Part shown: positions 1-5,605 of the stretch, one piece after another
Layout: each line of letters begins with the position of its first letter
Numbering within the stretch: the first letter of the stretch is position 1
Source of the DNA: Lachnospiraceae bacterium
GTDB taxonomy: Bacteria > Bacillota > Clostridia > Lachnospirales > Lachnospiraceae
NCBI GenBank assembly: GCA_003520105.1
Contig: DOVL01000212.1
Coordinates: forward strand, 1-6,169
Direction: 5' to 3'
Length of the DNA stretch: 6,169 nucleotides
Position numbers and translations under genes: made by a program
Notes under the pieces: model-generated
What the model was told of the DNA's origin: nothing
What the model saw: the letters and a program-made list of their open reading frames with translations, nothing else
Database searches by the model: none

Positions 1-884
1 CGATAGGTTCTGGCCGCCGACGCCACATAGAGCTTAGTCTTCATCCTGCCCTCTATCTTAAAGGAATATATTCCCGCCTCGATCATCTCCGGAATATGCT
101 CTATCATACAGAGATCCTTTGAGTTGAAGATGTAGGTTCCTCTCTCATCCTCCTCGATCGGCATATACTCGCCCGGACGATTTTCCTCAACCACAGCAAA
201 TTCTACATCCTGCTTCTCATTATTATTTTCAATCAACTGTCCGTTTGGCCGTTCAACCACCGTATATTTCCACCTGCAAGGATGAGTGCAGAGTCCTCGA
301 TTTGCATCGCGTCCCGCAAGGTAGCTTGACAGTAAGCACCTTCCTGAGTATGAAATACACATCGCGCCGTGCATAAAAGCCTCGATCTCCAGATCCTCCG
401 GAATATTCTGCCTTATCTCAGCGATTTCCTTAAGAGATAGTTCTCTGGCGCAGACAACTCTCTTCGCACCCATCTTGTACCAGAACTTAAAAGTTTCATA
501 ATTGGTATTATTCGCCTGCGTACTCACATGAAGTTCCATCTCCGGCATATGTTCCTTTGCAAGCATAAAAAGTCCGGGATCGGATATCAGCACCGCATCA
601 AGTCCGATATCTCTGATTTCATCAAAATATGCTCCGACAGCCTTGATATCATCGTTGTGTGCGAAAATATTGACCGTCAGGTAAACCTTCACACCATTCT
701 CGTGAGCATATTTAATCCCCTGCTTCATGTCCTCAAGGCTGAAATTATCCGCCTTCGCCCTGAGTCCGAAACGCTGTCCGCCGATATACACCGCATCAGC
801 GCCATACTGAACGGCAGTAACCAAAGTATCCAGACCGCCTGCCGGAAGCAGTAGTTCAACTTTTTTCTTATTATCTTCTGTCAT
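1..884 (-). CDS. Peptidase U32 family protein, TrhP/YrrN/YrrO-like tRNA hydroxylation protein (3' end beyond window)
   Basis: Translating the minus strand from the ATG at 882-884 gives an open frame of 294 codons that runs off position 1. The U32 family signature is present as EAFMHGAMC followed by GRCLLS (residues 168-186). Upstream there is ELLLPAG near the start, then QYGADAVYIGG and a DPG motif, as expected for the TIM-barrel-like N-terminal part of the family. C176, C183, C199 or C203, and C259 are spaced like the four iron-sulfur ligands of UbiU/RlhA/TrhP proteins; this assignment is inference. TrhP-type members support 5-hydroxyuridine formation at tRNA position 34 using prephenate-derived chemistry. 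The methyltransferase that would use that product lies just upstream, which favours TrhP over RlhA or a protease. The SD sequence AAGGA lies 9 bases before the ATG. Compared with my memory of relatives there are about 20 extra residues after CRWKYTVVE (near 210-232). The C-terminal part of the protein is outside the window. Confidence 0.93.
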   Translation of the reverse strand, partial: MTEDNKKKVELLLPAGGLDTLVTAVQYGADAVYIGGQRFGLRAKADNFSLEDMKQGIKYAHENGVKVYLTVNIFAHNDDIKAVGAYFDEIRDIGLDAVLISDPGLFMLAKEHMPEMELHVSTQANNTNYETFKFWYKMGAKRVVCARELSLKEIAEIRQNIPEDLEIEAFMHGAMCISYSGRCLLSSYLAGRDANRGLCTHPCRWKYTVVERPNGQLIENNNEKQDVEFAVVEENRPGEYMPIEEDERGTYIFNSKDLCMIEHIPEMIEAGIYSFKIEGRMKTKLYVASAARTY

Positions 885-981
885 TTATTATCATCCTTCC
901 AAATCGAATCAAATCATACTGTAATCATCAGCCAATCATTAATCACACCACATCCGTTATTCCGCGATCGGTGAAATAAAA
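885..981. other. Intergenic spacer with five AATCA motifs
   Basis: This 97-base AT-rich spacer separates the methyltransferase stop (TAG, 982-984) from the U32 gene. It holds the U32 SD sequence (AAGGA, minus strand, about 894-898) and five plus-strand AATCA motifs starting at 907, 912, 923, 934 and 941, three of them 11 bases apart. I see no stable hairpin with a T-run and no convincing -35/-10 pair, so read-through from the methyltransferase gene is the simplest reading. Confidence 0.4.
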
Positions 982-1767
982 CTACATAATCCTGACCGAA
1001 ACCGACATACCGTCACCGACAGACAGAAGCGCCGTATCAAGCCTCTCATCATCTTTAAGTTCTTTCAGAAAAGCCCTCATCCTGTCATGTATCGTCCTGT
1101 CTCTCTTCTCAACAAGAAAATGCGATTCAAGTATCTCCCCGCCGGCAAGTATATTATCGCATATGATAATACTTCCCTTCCGTGTCAGCCTCATCGCTTC
1201 TTCAAAATAATTTCCGTACTGAGCCTTCGCAGCATCAATAAAAACCATATCAAACCGACCGTATTCTTCAACAGTCATCCTCTTCATCACTTCATAAGCA
1301 TCCCCTCTGAGAAGCTTTATATTTCTCTTCTCTCCGAGACACTTATCGAAATTAGCCTCAGCCTCGTCAGCCCTTGCCTCATCCAGTTCTATCGTGATTA
1401 TTTCTCTACCCTCGAAATCATTATCCTCACGGCAATCATGTTCGGCAATAATACCGGTATTACCATCTCGACCCTCACGCTCATCATGTCCGACAAAAGC
1501 ACCGGCATCACTGTCCCCATCTTCGCCATCGTAAACGCGCTTATTCATAATACTATCCATAAACAGTGCCGAATACCCGACAGCCGTTCCGACCTCAAGT
1601 ATCCTCTTTGGTGCTGTAATAAGAATAAGGAGCCTTAGCAGCTCCTTAGTATTTCTTCGTATTACCGGAACACCCCGCTTCTCCGCATCCTCATATATTT
1701 CCTTCAGTCTTCCGGAATCATCCTTCACATAAGACTCAAGGAACGAATTGATCCTCTCAAAATCCAT
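982..1767 (-). CDS. trmR: SAM-dependent O-methyltransferase, TrmR/YrrM-like, with acidic insertion
   Basis: This is a class I SAM-dependent methyltransferase of the COMT/CCoAOMT-like family 3. Counting from the chosen start, ILEVGTAVGYSA (about 56-67) is the SAM-binding motif I, TIELDE (about 125-130) carries the acidic ribose-binding residue, GDA follows near 156, and FIDAAK (D178) with CDN (D204, N205) forms the metal site typical of this family. Bacillus YrrM (TrmR) methylates 5-hydroxyuridine-34 of tRNA to 5-methoxyuridine and sits next to U32 genes, as here, so that role is the best inference. The product has 261 residues against about 215-225 for most relatives. The excess is an Asp/Glu/Gly-rich insert at about residues 74-122 between motifs I and II. 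I chose the ATG at 1765-1767 because MDFERIN aligns with the YrrM N terminus and GGGG lies 6 bases upstream. An ATG at 1779 would add four residues but has no SD sequence. The symbol rests on family and context. Confidence 0.88.
   Translation of the reverse strand: MDFERINSFLESYVKDDSGRLKEIYEDAEKRGVPVIRRNTKELLRLLILITAPKRILEVGTAVGYSALFMDSIMNKRVYDGEDGDSDAGAFVGHDEREGRDGNTGIIAEHDCREDNDFEGREIITIELDEARADEAEANFDKCLGEKRNIKLLRGDAYEVMKRMTVEEYGRFDMVFIDAAKAQYGNYFEEAMRLTRKGSIIICDNILAGGEILESHFLVEKRDRTIHDRMRAFLKELKDDERLDTALLSVGDGMSVSVRIM
1421..1516 (-). repeat. Diverged 48-bp tandem duplication inside the methyltransferase gene
   Basis: Positions 1421-1468 and 1469-1516 align without gaps at about 32 of 48 bases by hand. 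The best-matched stretch begins at TCATGT (1436 and 1484) and includes ACCGG (1453 and 1501). The unit is 16 codons, so the frame is kept. In protein terms the pattern E-x2-D-x3-G-x4-HD-x-RE recurs 16 residues apart, with HD at about residues 94-95 and 110-111. It makes up most of the insertion between SAM motifs I and II. Confidence 0.65.
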
Positions 1768-1795
1768 GATTAACCCCATTCATAATTCATCGACC

Positions 1796-1856
1796 AAACA
1801 TTCCATAACCAGATGATTAATCTCTCACCTGTTAAACATTCCATAACCGGATGATT
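1796..1856. repeat. Pair of 23-bp direct repeats upstream of the methyltransferase
   Basis: The copies at 1796-1818 and 1834-1856 each begin AAACATTCCATAACC and end GATGATT. They differ at one base (A at 1811, G at 1849), and the repeat period is 38 bases. The 15-base sequences around them are unrelated. On the minus strand each copy contains GGTTATGGAATG, which opens a short frame reaching the methyltransferase start. They lie in the 106- to 118-base spacer after the mltG-like gene. Confidence 0.85.
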
Positions 1857-1885
1857 CATACCACGTACAATCTAATCCAAAAAAA

Positions 1886-2374
1886 TCAGTCATCGGAACC
1901 ATCGCCGTCATCTTTATCATCCTTGCTGTCTTTATCCCGGTCACTGCTTCCGGACCCGTTGTTCGTTTTCACAGTCTTGGCAGGATCCTTTCCTCTCAGC
2001 ACGTCTATGATCGTATTGTAACTCATCGAAGCACTCAGCCTGTAATTGCCCGGCTTGATCTCATTACCGTATTTACCAAGAGTAAGCTTTGCCGCCATAA
2101 CATACTTATTTTTGATGACTCCGGCCTTGTAAACAGCCTTGGCGATATCCATGCTCGACGCGTCCTTCTTTATCTCAACCGTAACATAGGTTACAGCTCC
2201 CGGATCCTTCGCAGAGTCACTAAATACATTGTATGAGAAGTCAAAAGATATCGAGAAACTCCTCACTATAAAATACACGATAAGAACATCTATGAAAAGC
2301 GTCAATGTATAGACCATTGCCGATTTCAGTGTCCTCTCCGCTCTTTTTCCCATACTTTTCTTCACACGTGCCAT
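1886..2374 (-). CDS. MltG/YceG-like membrane protein lacking the catalytic domain
   Basis: This 162-residue protein begins with a basic cytoplasmic stretch (MARVKKSMGKRAER) followed by one membrane segment at about residues 18-40. An extracytoplasmic region from about residue 62 then resembles the N-terminal LysM-like subdomain of MltG/YceG: a VTVEI strand, SSMDIAKAVYKAGVIKN, then PGNYRLSASMSYNTIIDVLRGKD. The last 25 residues are Ser/Asp/Lys-rich and end in a strongly acidic tail. Full MltG endolytic transglycosylases have about 330-380 residues and a C-terminal catalytic domain with an essential glutamate; that domain is absent. The gene occupies the position of yrrL (mltG) in the Bacillus cluster, which supports the family call. 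The ATG directly abuts the TAA of the preceding gene, with GAGGGA 7 bases upstream, indicating translational coupling. It probably binds or scaffolds near peptidoglycan rather than cleaving it (inference). Confidence 0.8.
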   Translation of the reverse strand: MARVKKSMGKRAERTLKSAMVYTLTLFIDVLIVYFIVRSFSISFDFSYNVFSDSAKDPGAVTYVTVEIKKDASSMDIAKAVYKAGVIKNKYVMAAKLTLGKYGNEIKPGNYRLSASMSYNTIIDVLRGKDPAKTVKTNNGSGSSDRDKDSKDDKDDGDGSDD

Positions 2375-2737
2375 TTACTTTCCCTCATCAAGATAATCAA
2401 ATCTTATTCCGTCCGCCGTTATATCCAGCATATTTCTGAGAAGCCTGCATAAAGCGCTCTCAGCTCTTATATATTCGTTAACGATCGAGTTATGAAGCAG
2501 CTCATCGTTTTCCGCATACAGTCTCTCGGTTTCTTCATATGCATTGTTGCTGTATTCCTGAATCTCCCTGTTTCTTGCATAGAGATCACGCAATTTCCTC
2601 TCAAGATCCTCATTTCTCCTAAGATTCTTCCTCGCACTCACAAACTTCTTATACTCCTTGGATTCAAGCAGCATACTGTTCAGTTTTTTGCATTCTTGAA
2701 GCAGTTCATCCATATCATCACCTGCAAAATACGCCAT
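2375..2737 (-). CDS. YlbF/YmcA-family protein
   Basis: This small, almost entirely helical and charged protein (120 residues, or 112 from the inner start) has the YlbF-family layout. An N-terminal helix containing LLQECKKLNSMLLESKEYKKF is followed by a charged helix with LRRNEDLERKLRDLYA, then a C-terminal helix ending NMLDITADGIRFDYLDEGK. In Bacillus, YlbF, YmcA and YaaT form a complex that modulates RNase Y-dependent mRNA processing and developmental decisions. Lying directly behind an RNase J gene fits an RNA-decay role, but function here is inference and I cannot assign it to YlbF or YmcA specifically. Two starts are plausible: ATG at 2735-2737 with AGGGA 7 bases upstream, or ATG at 2711-2713 with AGGTGAT ending 3 bases upstream. 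A stop codon lies in frame just before the outer starts. Its TAA abuts the ATG of the next gene. Confidence 0.82.
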   Translation of the reverse strand: MAYFAGDDMDELLQECKKLNSMLLESKEYKKFVSARKNLRRNEDLERKLRDLYARNREIQEYSNNAYEETERLYAENDELLHNSIVNEYIRAESALCRLLRNMLDITADGIRFDYLDEGK

Positions 2738-2804
2738 CAATCAATCCCTGTCGATCATCGTCGCCATCCGCCATTCACCAGCCGGTCAGCACAAGCCTCT
2801 TGAT

Positions 2805-4469
2805 TTACACTTCGGAAATGATTGGCAGCACCATCGGACTCCTCTTGGTTCTCTTCCACAGGAACTCACCCAGAGAATCCCTTATAGCATTCTTAAGCTT
2901 GTTCCAGTCAGTAACACTCCTGCTCTGACACTCAGCTATAGTCTCCTCAACAACAACCCTGCAGTCTTCTATCAGTGACTCAGACTCTCTGACATAAACA
3001 AATCCTCTGGAAACAATATCCGGTCCGGCCATCACAAGTCCGCTTCCCTTCTCGAGAGTAAGTGCCACGATGATAAGTCCGTTTTCAGAAAGATGCTGTC
3101 TGTCTCGGAGAACAATATTTCCTACATCACCGACGCCAAGTCCATCAACCAGAACACCTGCCGCAGGAACGCTTCCCGCAACCTTAAATGTATCCTCGGA
3201 CATTTCCAGAACATCACCGGTCTTAAGTATCTTGATATTTTCCTTAGGAATACCCATCTCATGAGCAAGCTCTGCATGGGTCTTCAGGTGTCTGTATTCT
3301 CCATGCACAGGGATCGCATATTTCGGTCTCGTCAGCGCATACATAAGCTTAAGTTCTTCCTGACACGCATGTCCTGAAACATGTGTATCCTGGTAAATAA
3401 CCTTCGCACCCTTCATCTCAAGCTCATTGATAACTCTGTAAACCGACTTCTCATTTCCCGGAATCGGATGAGACGAGAAGACCACCAGGTCTCCCGGCTG
3501 TACCTTAATCTTGTTATGTATCGATCCGGCTATCCTTGAGAGAACAGCCATATCCTCGCCCTGACTTCCTGTAGTTATGTAAACCAACTTATTGTCCGGA
3601 TAATCCTTGGCATTATCGATATCTATAAGAGTATTTTCAGGAATATTAATATATCCGAGTTCCGAAGCGATACTTATGATATTGACCATGCTTCGTCCTT
3701 CAACGATACACTTTCTGCCGTATTTATATGCAGAATTGATTATCTGCTGAACCCTGTCAACGTTACTTGCAAAGGTCGCAATTATCAGTCTTCTGTCTCT
3801 GTTATCATCAAATATATGATCCAGCGTCTTGCCAACAGTTTTCTCCGAAGGAGTAAAGCCCGGCCTCTCAACATTTGTCGAGTCAGCCATAAGAGCAAGC
3901 ACGCCCTTCTTACCCAGCTCACCGAAACGCTGCAGATCGATAACTCCGCCATAAACAGGCGTATAATCAACCTTGAAATCTCCTGTATGAACTATAATTC
4001 CCGCAGGGGTAAATATAGCCAGCGCCGCTGAATCCGCGATACTATGATTGGTCCTGATAAACTCAACCCTGAAACAGCCGAGATTGATCGACTGTCCGTA
4101 GGAAACAACCTTCCTCTTTATATTATTTATCAGGTCATGCTCCTTAAGCTTATATTCGATAAGTCCCATCGTAAGCTTGGTAGCATAAATAGGCATGTTT
4201 ATCTGTTTCTCAACATAAGGTATCGAGCCTATATGATCCTCATGTCCGTGAGTTACAACAAGTCCCTTAATCTTATCCTTGTTTTCAACCAGATAAGTAA
4301 CATCCGGAATAACAAGGTCGATACCGAGCATTCCGTCATCAGGGAAGGACAGTCCGCAGTCAATCACTATGATGCTGTCCTCATATTCAATAGCCGTTAT
4401 ATTCATTCCGATCTGCTCAAGACCTCCAAGCGGAATGATCTTCACCGGCTTCACCTTTTTATTATTCAA
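2805..4469 (-). CDS. rnj: Ribonuclease J
   Basis: This is a metallo-beta-lactamase/beta-CASP ribonuclease with 5'-3' exonuclease and endonuclease activity, acting in cytoplasmic mRNA decay and RNA maturation. Counted from the TTG start, the zinc-binding motif THGHEDH is at about 73-79 (H74, H76, D78, H79), TNHS holds H142, HTGDF holds H161 and D164, DTHVSGHA holds the beta-CASP H367, and PVHGEYRHL holds H389 and H394. The C-terminal domain ends TKRSPMVLPIISEV, as in RNase J. The full length of 554 residues matches the family and no catalytic residue is missing. I place the start at TTG 4467-4469, 7 bases after GGAGG. The outer TTG at 4475 has that same SD sequence only one base away. The gene begins 2 bases after the yrzB-like stop, so the two are almost certainly co-translated. 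RnjA versus RnjB cannot be settled here. Confidence 0.97.
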   Translation of the reverse strand: MNNKKVKPVKIIPLGGLEQIGMNITAIEYEDSIIVIDCGLSFPDDGMLGIDLVIPDVTYLVENKDKIKGLVVTHGHEDHIGSIPYVEKQINMPIYATKLTMGLIEYKLKEHDLINNIKRKVVSYGQSINLGCFRVEFIRTNHSIADSAALAIFTPAGIIVHTGDFKVDYTPVYGGVIDLQRFGELGKKGVLALMADSTNVERPGFTPSEKTVGKTLDHIFDDNRDRRLIIATFASNVDRVQQIINSAYKYGRKCIVEGRSMVNIISIASELGYINIPENTLIDIDNAKDYPDNKLVYITTGSQGEDMAVLSRIAGSIHNKIKVQPGDLVVFSSHPIPGNEKSVYRVINELEMKGAKVIYQDTHVSGHACQEELKLMYALTRPKYAIPVHGEYRHLKTHAELAHEMGIPKENIKILKTGDVLEMSEDTFKVAGSVPAAGVLVDGLGVGDVGNIVLRDRQHLSENGLIIVALTLEKGSGLVMAGPDIVSRGFVYVRESESLIEDCRVVVEETIAECQSRSVTDWNKLKNAIRDSLGEFLWKRTKRSPMVLPIISEV

Positions 4470-4471
4470 AA

Positions 4472-4732
4472 TCAAACCTCCAAGTCTATATCATCCAGCA
4501 GTTCGTTAAATACTTTTATCACTGCTGAAAGCTCTTCATCATCTTCGATCTCTTCATACGAAGCATACTCATCGCCTGTTGATGAGTTATCGCGGAGCAC
4601 GAGAAAACTGCCCTCTTCTTCGTTTTCAGGGCTGTCGGTTAAAAGTATATAATTCTTACCCTGCAGCTTTGTATCTGCAATCACGGTGAATTCCTCTTCT
4701 CCGTCTTCTGTTTCAAATACGATCTTTTCCAA
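4472..4732 (-). CDS. yrzB: DUF1292 family protein (YrzB/UPF0473-like)
   Basis: This small acidic protein (86 residues) has the DUF1292 pattern: EKIVFETEDGEEEFTVI, then a strand-rich core with GKNYILLTDS and GSFLVLRD, and an acidic helical end (YEEIEDDEELSAVIKVFNELLDDI). The molecular function of the family is unknown. It is regularly found between ruvX and downstream genes in Firmicutes, as here. The longest frame begins at ATG 4739-4741, but AGAGG (4742-4746) is immediately adjacent with no spacing. TTG at 4730-4732 is 9 bases away and yields MEKIVF, the N terminus I expect for this family, so I chose it. The gene follows an internal promoter and overlaps the outer RNase J start. Family call strong; start inferred. 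Confidence 0.87.
   Translation of the reverse strand: MEKIVFETEDGEEEFTVIADTKLQGKNYILLTDSPENEEEGSFLVLRDNSSTGDEYASYEEIEDDEELSAVIKVFNELLDDIDLEV
4477..4481 (-). promoter_or_regulatory. Ribosome binding site deciding the RNase J start
   Basis: The minus-strand sequence GGAGG sits inside the last codons of the yrzB-like gene. It is 1 base from the outer TTG (4473-4475) and 7 bases from the inner TTG (4467-4469), so ribosomes should use the inner one. Its position overlapping the upstream stop (TGA, 4472-4474) suggests translational coupling. Confidence 0.8.
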
Positions 4733-4741
4733 TTTATCCAT

Positions 4742-4746
4742 CCTCT
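4742..4746 (-). promoter_or_regulatory. Ribosome binding site deciding the yrzB-like start
   Basis: The minus-strand sequence AGAGG touches the ATG at 4739-4741 directly, which leaves no room for normal initiation. The TTG at 4730-4732 lies 9 bases downstream, a usable distance. No other SD-like sequence lies nearby. Confidence 0.7.
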
Positions 4747-4758
4747 ATTTATCTGTCA

Positions 4759-4772
4759 TCCGTCTCAACGGA
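4759..4772 (-). other. Short hairpin in the yrzB leader
   Basis: The arms TCCGT and ACGGA (4759-4763 and 4768-4772) flank a four-base loop and can form a 5-bp stem. It lies 5 to 18 bases downstream of the -10 hexamer and about 12 bases before the SD sequence. If transcription starts at about 4773 it would be the 5' terminal structure of the mRNA. A start nearer 4769 would break it. It is short enough to be chance. Confidence 0.35.
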
Positions 4773-4777
4773 CCATT

Positions 4778-4805
4778 ATTATATCGATAACGATATTTTT
4801 GTTAA
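4778..4805 (-). promoter_or_regulatory. Internal promoter for the yrzB-rnj segment
   Basis: On the minus strand TTAACA (4800-4805) and TATAAT (4778-4783) are separated by 16 bases, a near-consensus sigma-A type promoter with one mismatch in the -35 and none in the -10. The expected start is near 4769-4774, giving a leader of roughly 40 bases before the TTG start of the yrzB-like gene. It lies in the only sizeable gap between ruvX and rnj, so it would let yrzB, rnj and the genes beyond be expressed apart from ireB-ruvX. Confidence 0.65.
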
Positions 4806-4811
4806 TCGATA
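4782..4811. promoter_or_regulatory. Palindrome overlapping the internal promoter (possible operator)
   Basis: The arms TATCGATAAC (4782-4791) and GTTAATCGATA (4801-4811) are inverted copies with one extra base in the second, around a 9-base AT-rich centre. One arm covers most of the -35 and the other reaches into the -10. This position suits a dimeric repressor site, though an AT-rich chance palindrome cannot be excluded. No T-run follows on the minus strand, so it is not a terminator. Confidence 0.45.
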
Positions 4812-4840
4812 AGATTAGCATCTGCTGAAAAAGAATCAGT

Positions 4841-5275
4841 TTATTCGGATTTCTCCTTACTTCTTCCGTCCAGATATGTCTGCAGTATTATAGCAGCCGC
4901 CATCTTGTCGATATGTTCCTTCCTTCCGGAAAGTGCAACACCGGTCTCTTCAAGTATCCTGTCCGCCTCAACGGTTGTCAGCCTTTCATCCACAAGAATA
5001 ACAGGAAGCCCTGTCCTTCGTTCCAGCATCTCCCTGAACTCATCTGTAGCTGCAGCTCTTTCGCCGACCGTATTGTTCATATTCTTCGGATAGCCAAGTA
5101 CTATCTCCTTAACATCCATTTCGGCTATGATCTCTTCGATCCTTGCAAGAGTCTTTCTGAGTTTATTTGCTTTTTCACGTACTATGGTCTCATACGGCTG
5201 CGCCGTCAGAAGAAGTTCATCCGAAAGCGCAACGCCGACCGTTTTGGTACCATAGTCAAGTCCCATACATCTCAT
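4841..5275 (-). CDS. ruvX: Putative pre-16S rRNA nuclease / Holliday junction resolvase-like RuvX (YqgF)
   Basis: This is an RNase H-fold protein of the YqgF/RuvX family with 144 residues, a normal length. The motifs in order are [15 protein letters not shown] at residues 5-19 with catalytic D7, [11 protein letters not shown] at 58-68, LVDERLTT at 94-101 (D96, E97), and [15 protein letters not shown] at 121-135 with D123. The acidic catalytic set is therefore complete. The E. coli homologue takes part in maturing the 5' end of 16S rRNA, while Mycobacterium and other RuvX proteins have been shown or proposed to resolve Holliday junctions. Which activity applies here cannot be told from sequence. 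The ATG at 5273-5275 gives MRCMGLDYG, aligned with the usual MRxxGLD start. It is only 4 bases after the ireB stop and has a weak SD sequence, so coupling to ireB is likely. Confidence 0.93.
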   Translation of the reverse strand: MRCMGLDYGTKTVGVALSDELLLTAQPYETIVREKANKLRKTLARIEEIIAEMDVKEIVLGYPKNMNNTVGERAAATDEFREMLERRTGLPVILVDERLTTVEADRILEETGVALSGRKEHIDKMAAAIILQTYLDGRSKEKSE

Positions 5276-5279
5276 CTTT

Positions 5280-5537
5280 TTACTTCAGCTTTGTCTCAAT
5301 ATAATTTTCCATAAGGACTTCGATGATCTCATCTCTTTCGGCCTTCATGATGAGACTTCTCGCACCCTTATAACTTGTGATATATGTAGGATCACCGCTC
5401 ATGATATAACCGACGATCTGACTGACAGGATTATAGCCTTTCTCTGAAAGAGCTGCATAAACCTGCTCGATTATCTCCGGCACCTCAAGAGTGCTGTCCT
5501 TTACCAAATCAATGTCCTGTGTTCTCTGATTATACAT
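5280..5537 (-). CDS. ireB: IreB family regulatory phosphoprotein (YrzL/UPF0297)
   Basis: This is an 85-residue member of the UPF0297/IreB family, recognised by the run [17 protein letters not shown] followed by [21 protein letters not shown] and a C-terminal [14 protein letters not shown] helix. In Enterococcus faecalis IreB is a dimeric cytoplasmic substrate of the PASTA-domain kinase IreK, phosphorylated on N-terminal threonines, and it dampens cephalosporin resistance. T6 and T16 of this protein are possible equivalents (inference). The longest frame starts at 5555, but that ATG lacks an SD sequence. GAGG at 5548-5551 lies 10 bases before the ATG at 5535-5537, which gives the family-like N terminus [11 protein letters not shown]. 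It is the first gene after the spacer promoter and is followed closely by ruvX, the conserved pairing in Firmicutes. Confidence 0.94.
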   Translation of the reverse strand: MYNQRTQDIDLVKDSTLEVPEIIEQVYAALSEKGYNPVSQIVGYIMSGDPTYITSYKGARSLIMKAERDEIIEVLMENYIETKLK

Positions 5538-5563
5538 TGTATCACATCCTCGCATGCAAAATC

Positions 5564-5580
5564 ATTAAGTCTTGCTTAAT
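5564..5580 (-). other. Inverted repeat in the ireB leader
   Basis: ATTAAG (5564-5569) and CTTAAT (5575-5580) are perfect inverted copies around a 5-base loop. CTTAAT recurs at 5594-5599. If transcription starts near 5600 the stem lies within the 63-base leader, about 13 bases before the SD sequence. It is AT-rich and weak as RNA; it could equally be a DNA-binding site or chance. Confidence 0.35.
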
Positions 5581-5605
5581 TCACGTTTCTATACTTAATC
5601 AATTT

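Noticed and set aside
528..854. 108-codon open frame on the plus strand
   Set aside because: It is antisense to the U32 gene, which has a full family signature in the other strand.
1087..1638. 183-codon open frame on the plus strand
   Set aside because: It lies fully antisense to the methyltransferase, whose motifs are clear. The translation has no recognisable domain and looks like a by-product of codon bias on the opposite strand.
1870..1888. Run of T on the minus strand directly after the mltG-like stop, a possible terminator
   Set aside because: The run of seven T is there, but the preceding bases form only a direct repeat and a 3-bp pairing, not a stem able to terminate.
2741..2804. 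Spacer between RNase J and the YlbF-family gene as a regulatory region
   Set aside because: I find no stem with a T-run, no -35/-10 pair and no conserved RNA element. Only GATGGCG-type direct repeats and the AGGGA SD sequence are visible.
4044..4652. 202-codon open frame on the plus strand
   Set aside because: It is antisense to the RNase J N terminus and the yrzB-like gene. The serine runs near its end mirror acidic codons on the real strand, and no family resemblance is seen.
5538..5555. Six-codon N-terminal extension of IreB (ATG at 5555)
   Set aside because: No SD sequence precedes that ATG, while GAGG lies inside the extension and is correctly placed for the ATG at 5535-5537.
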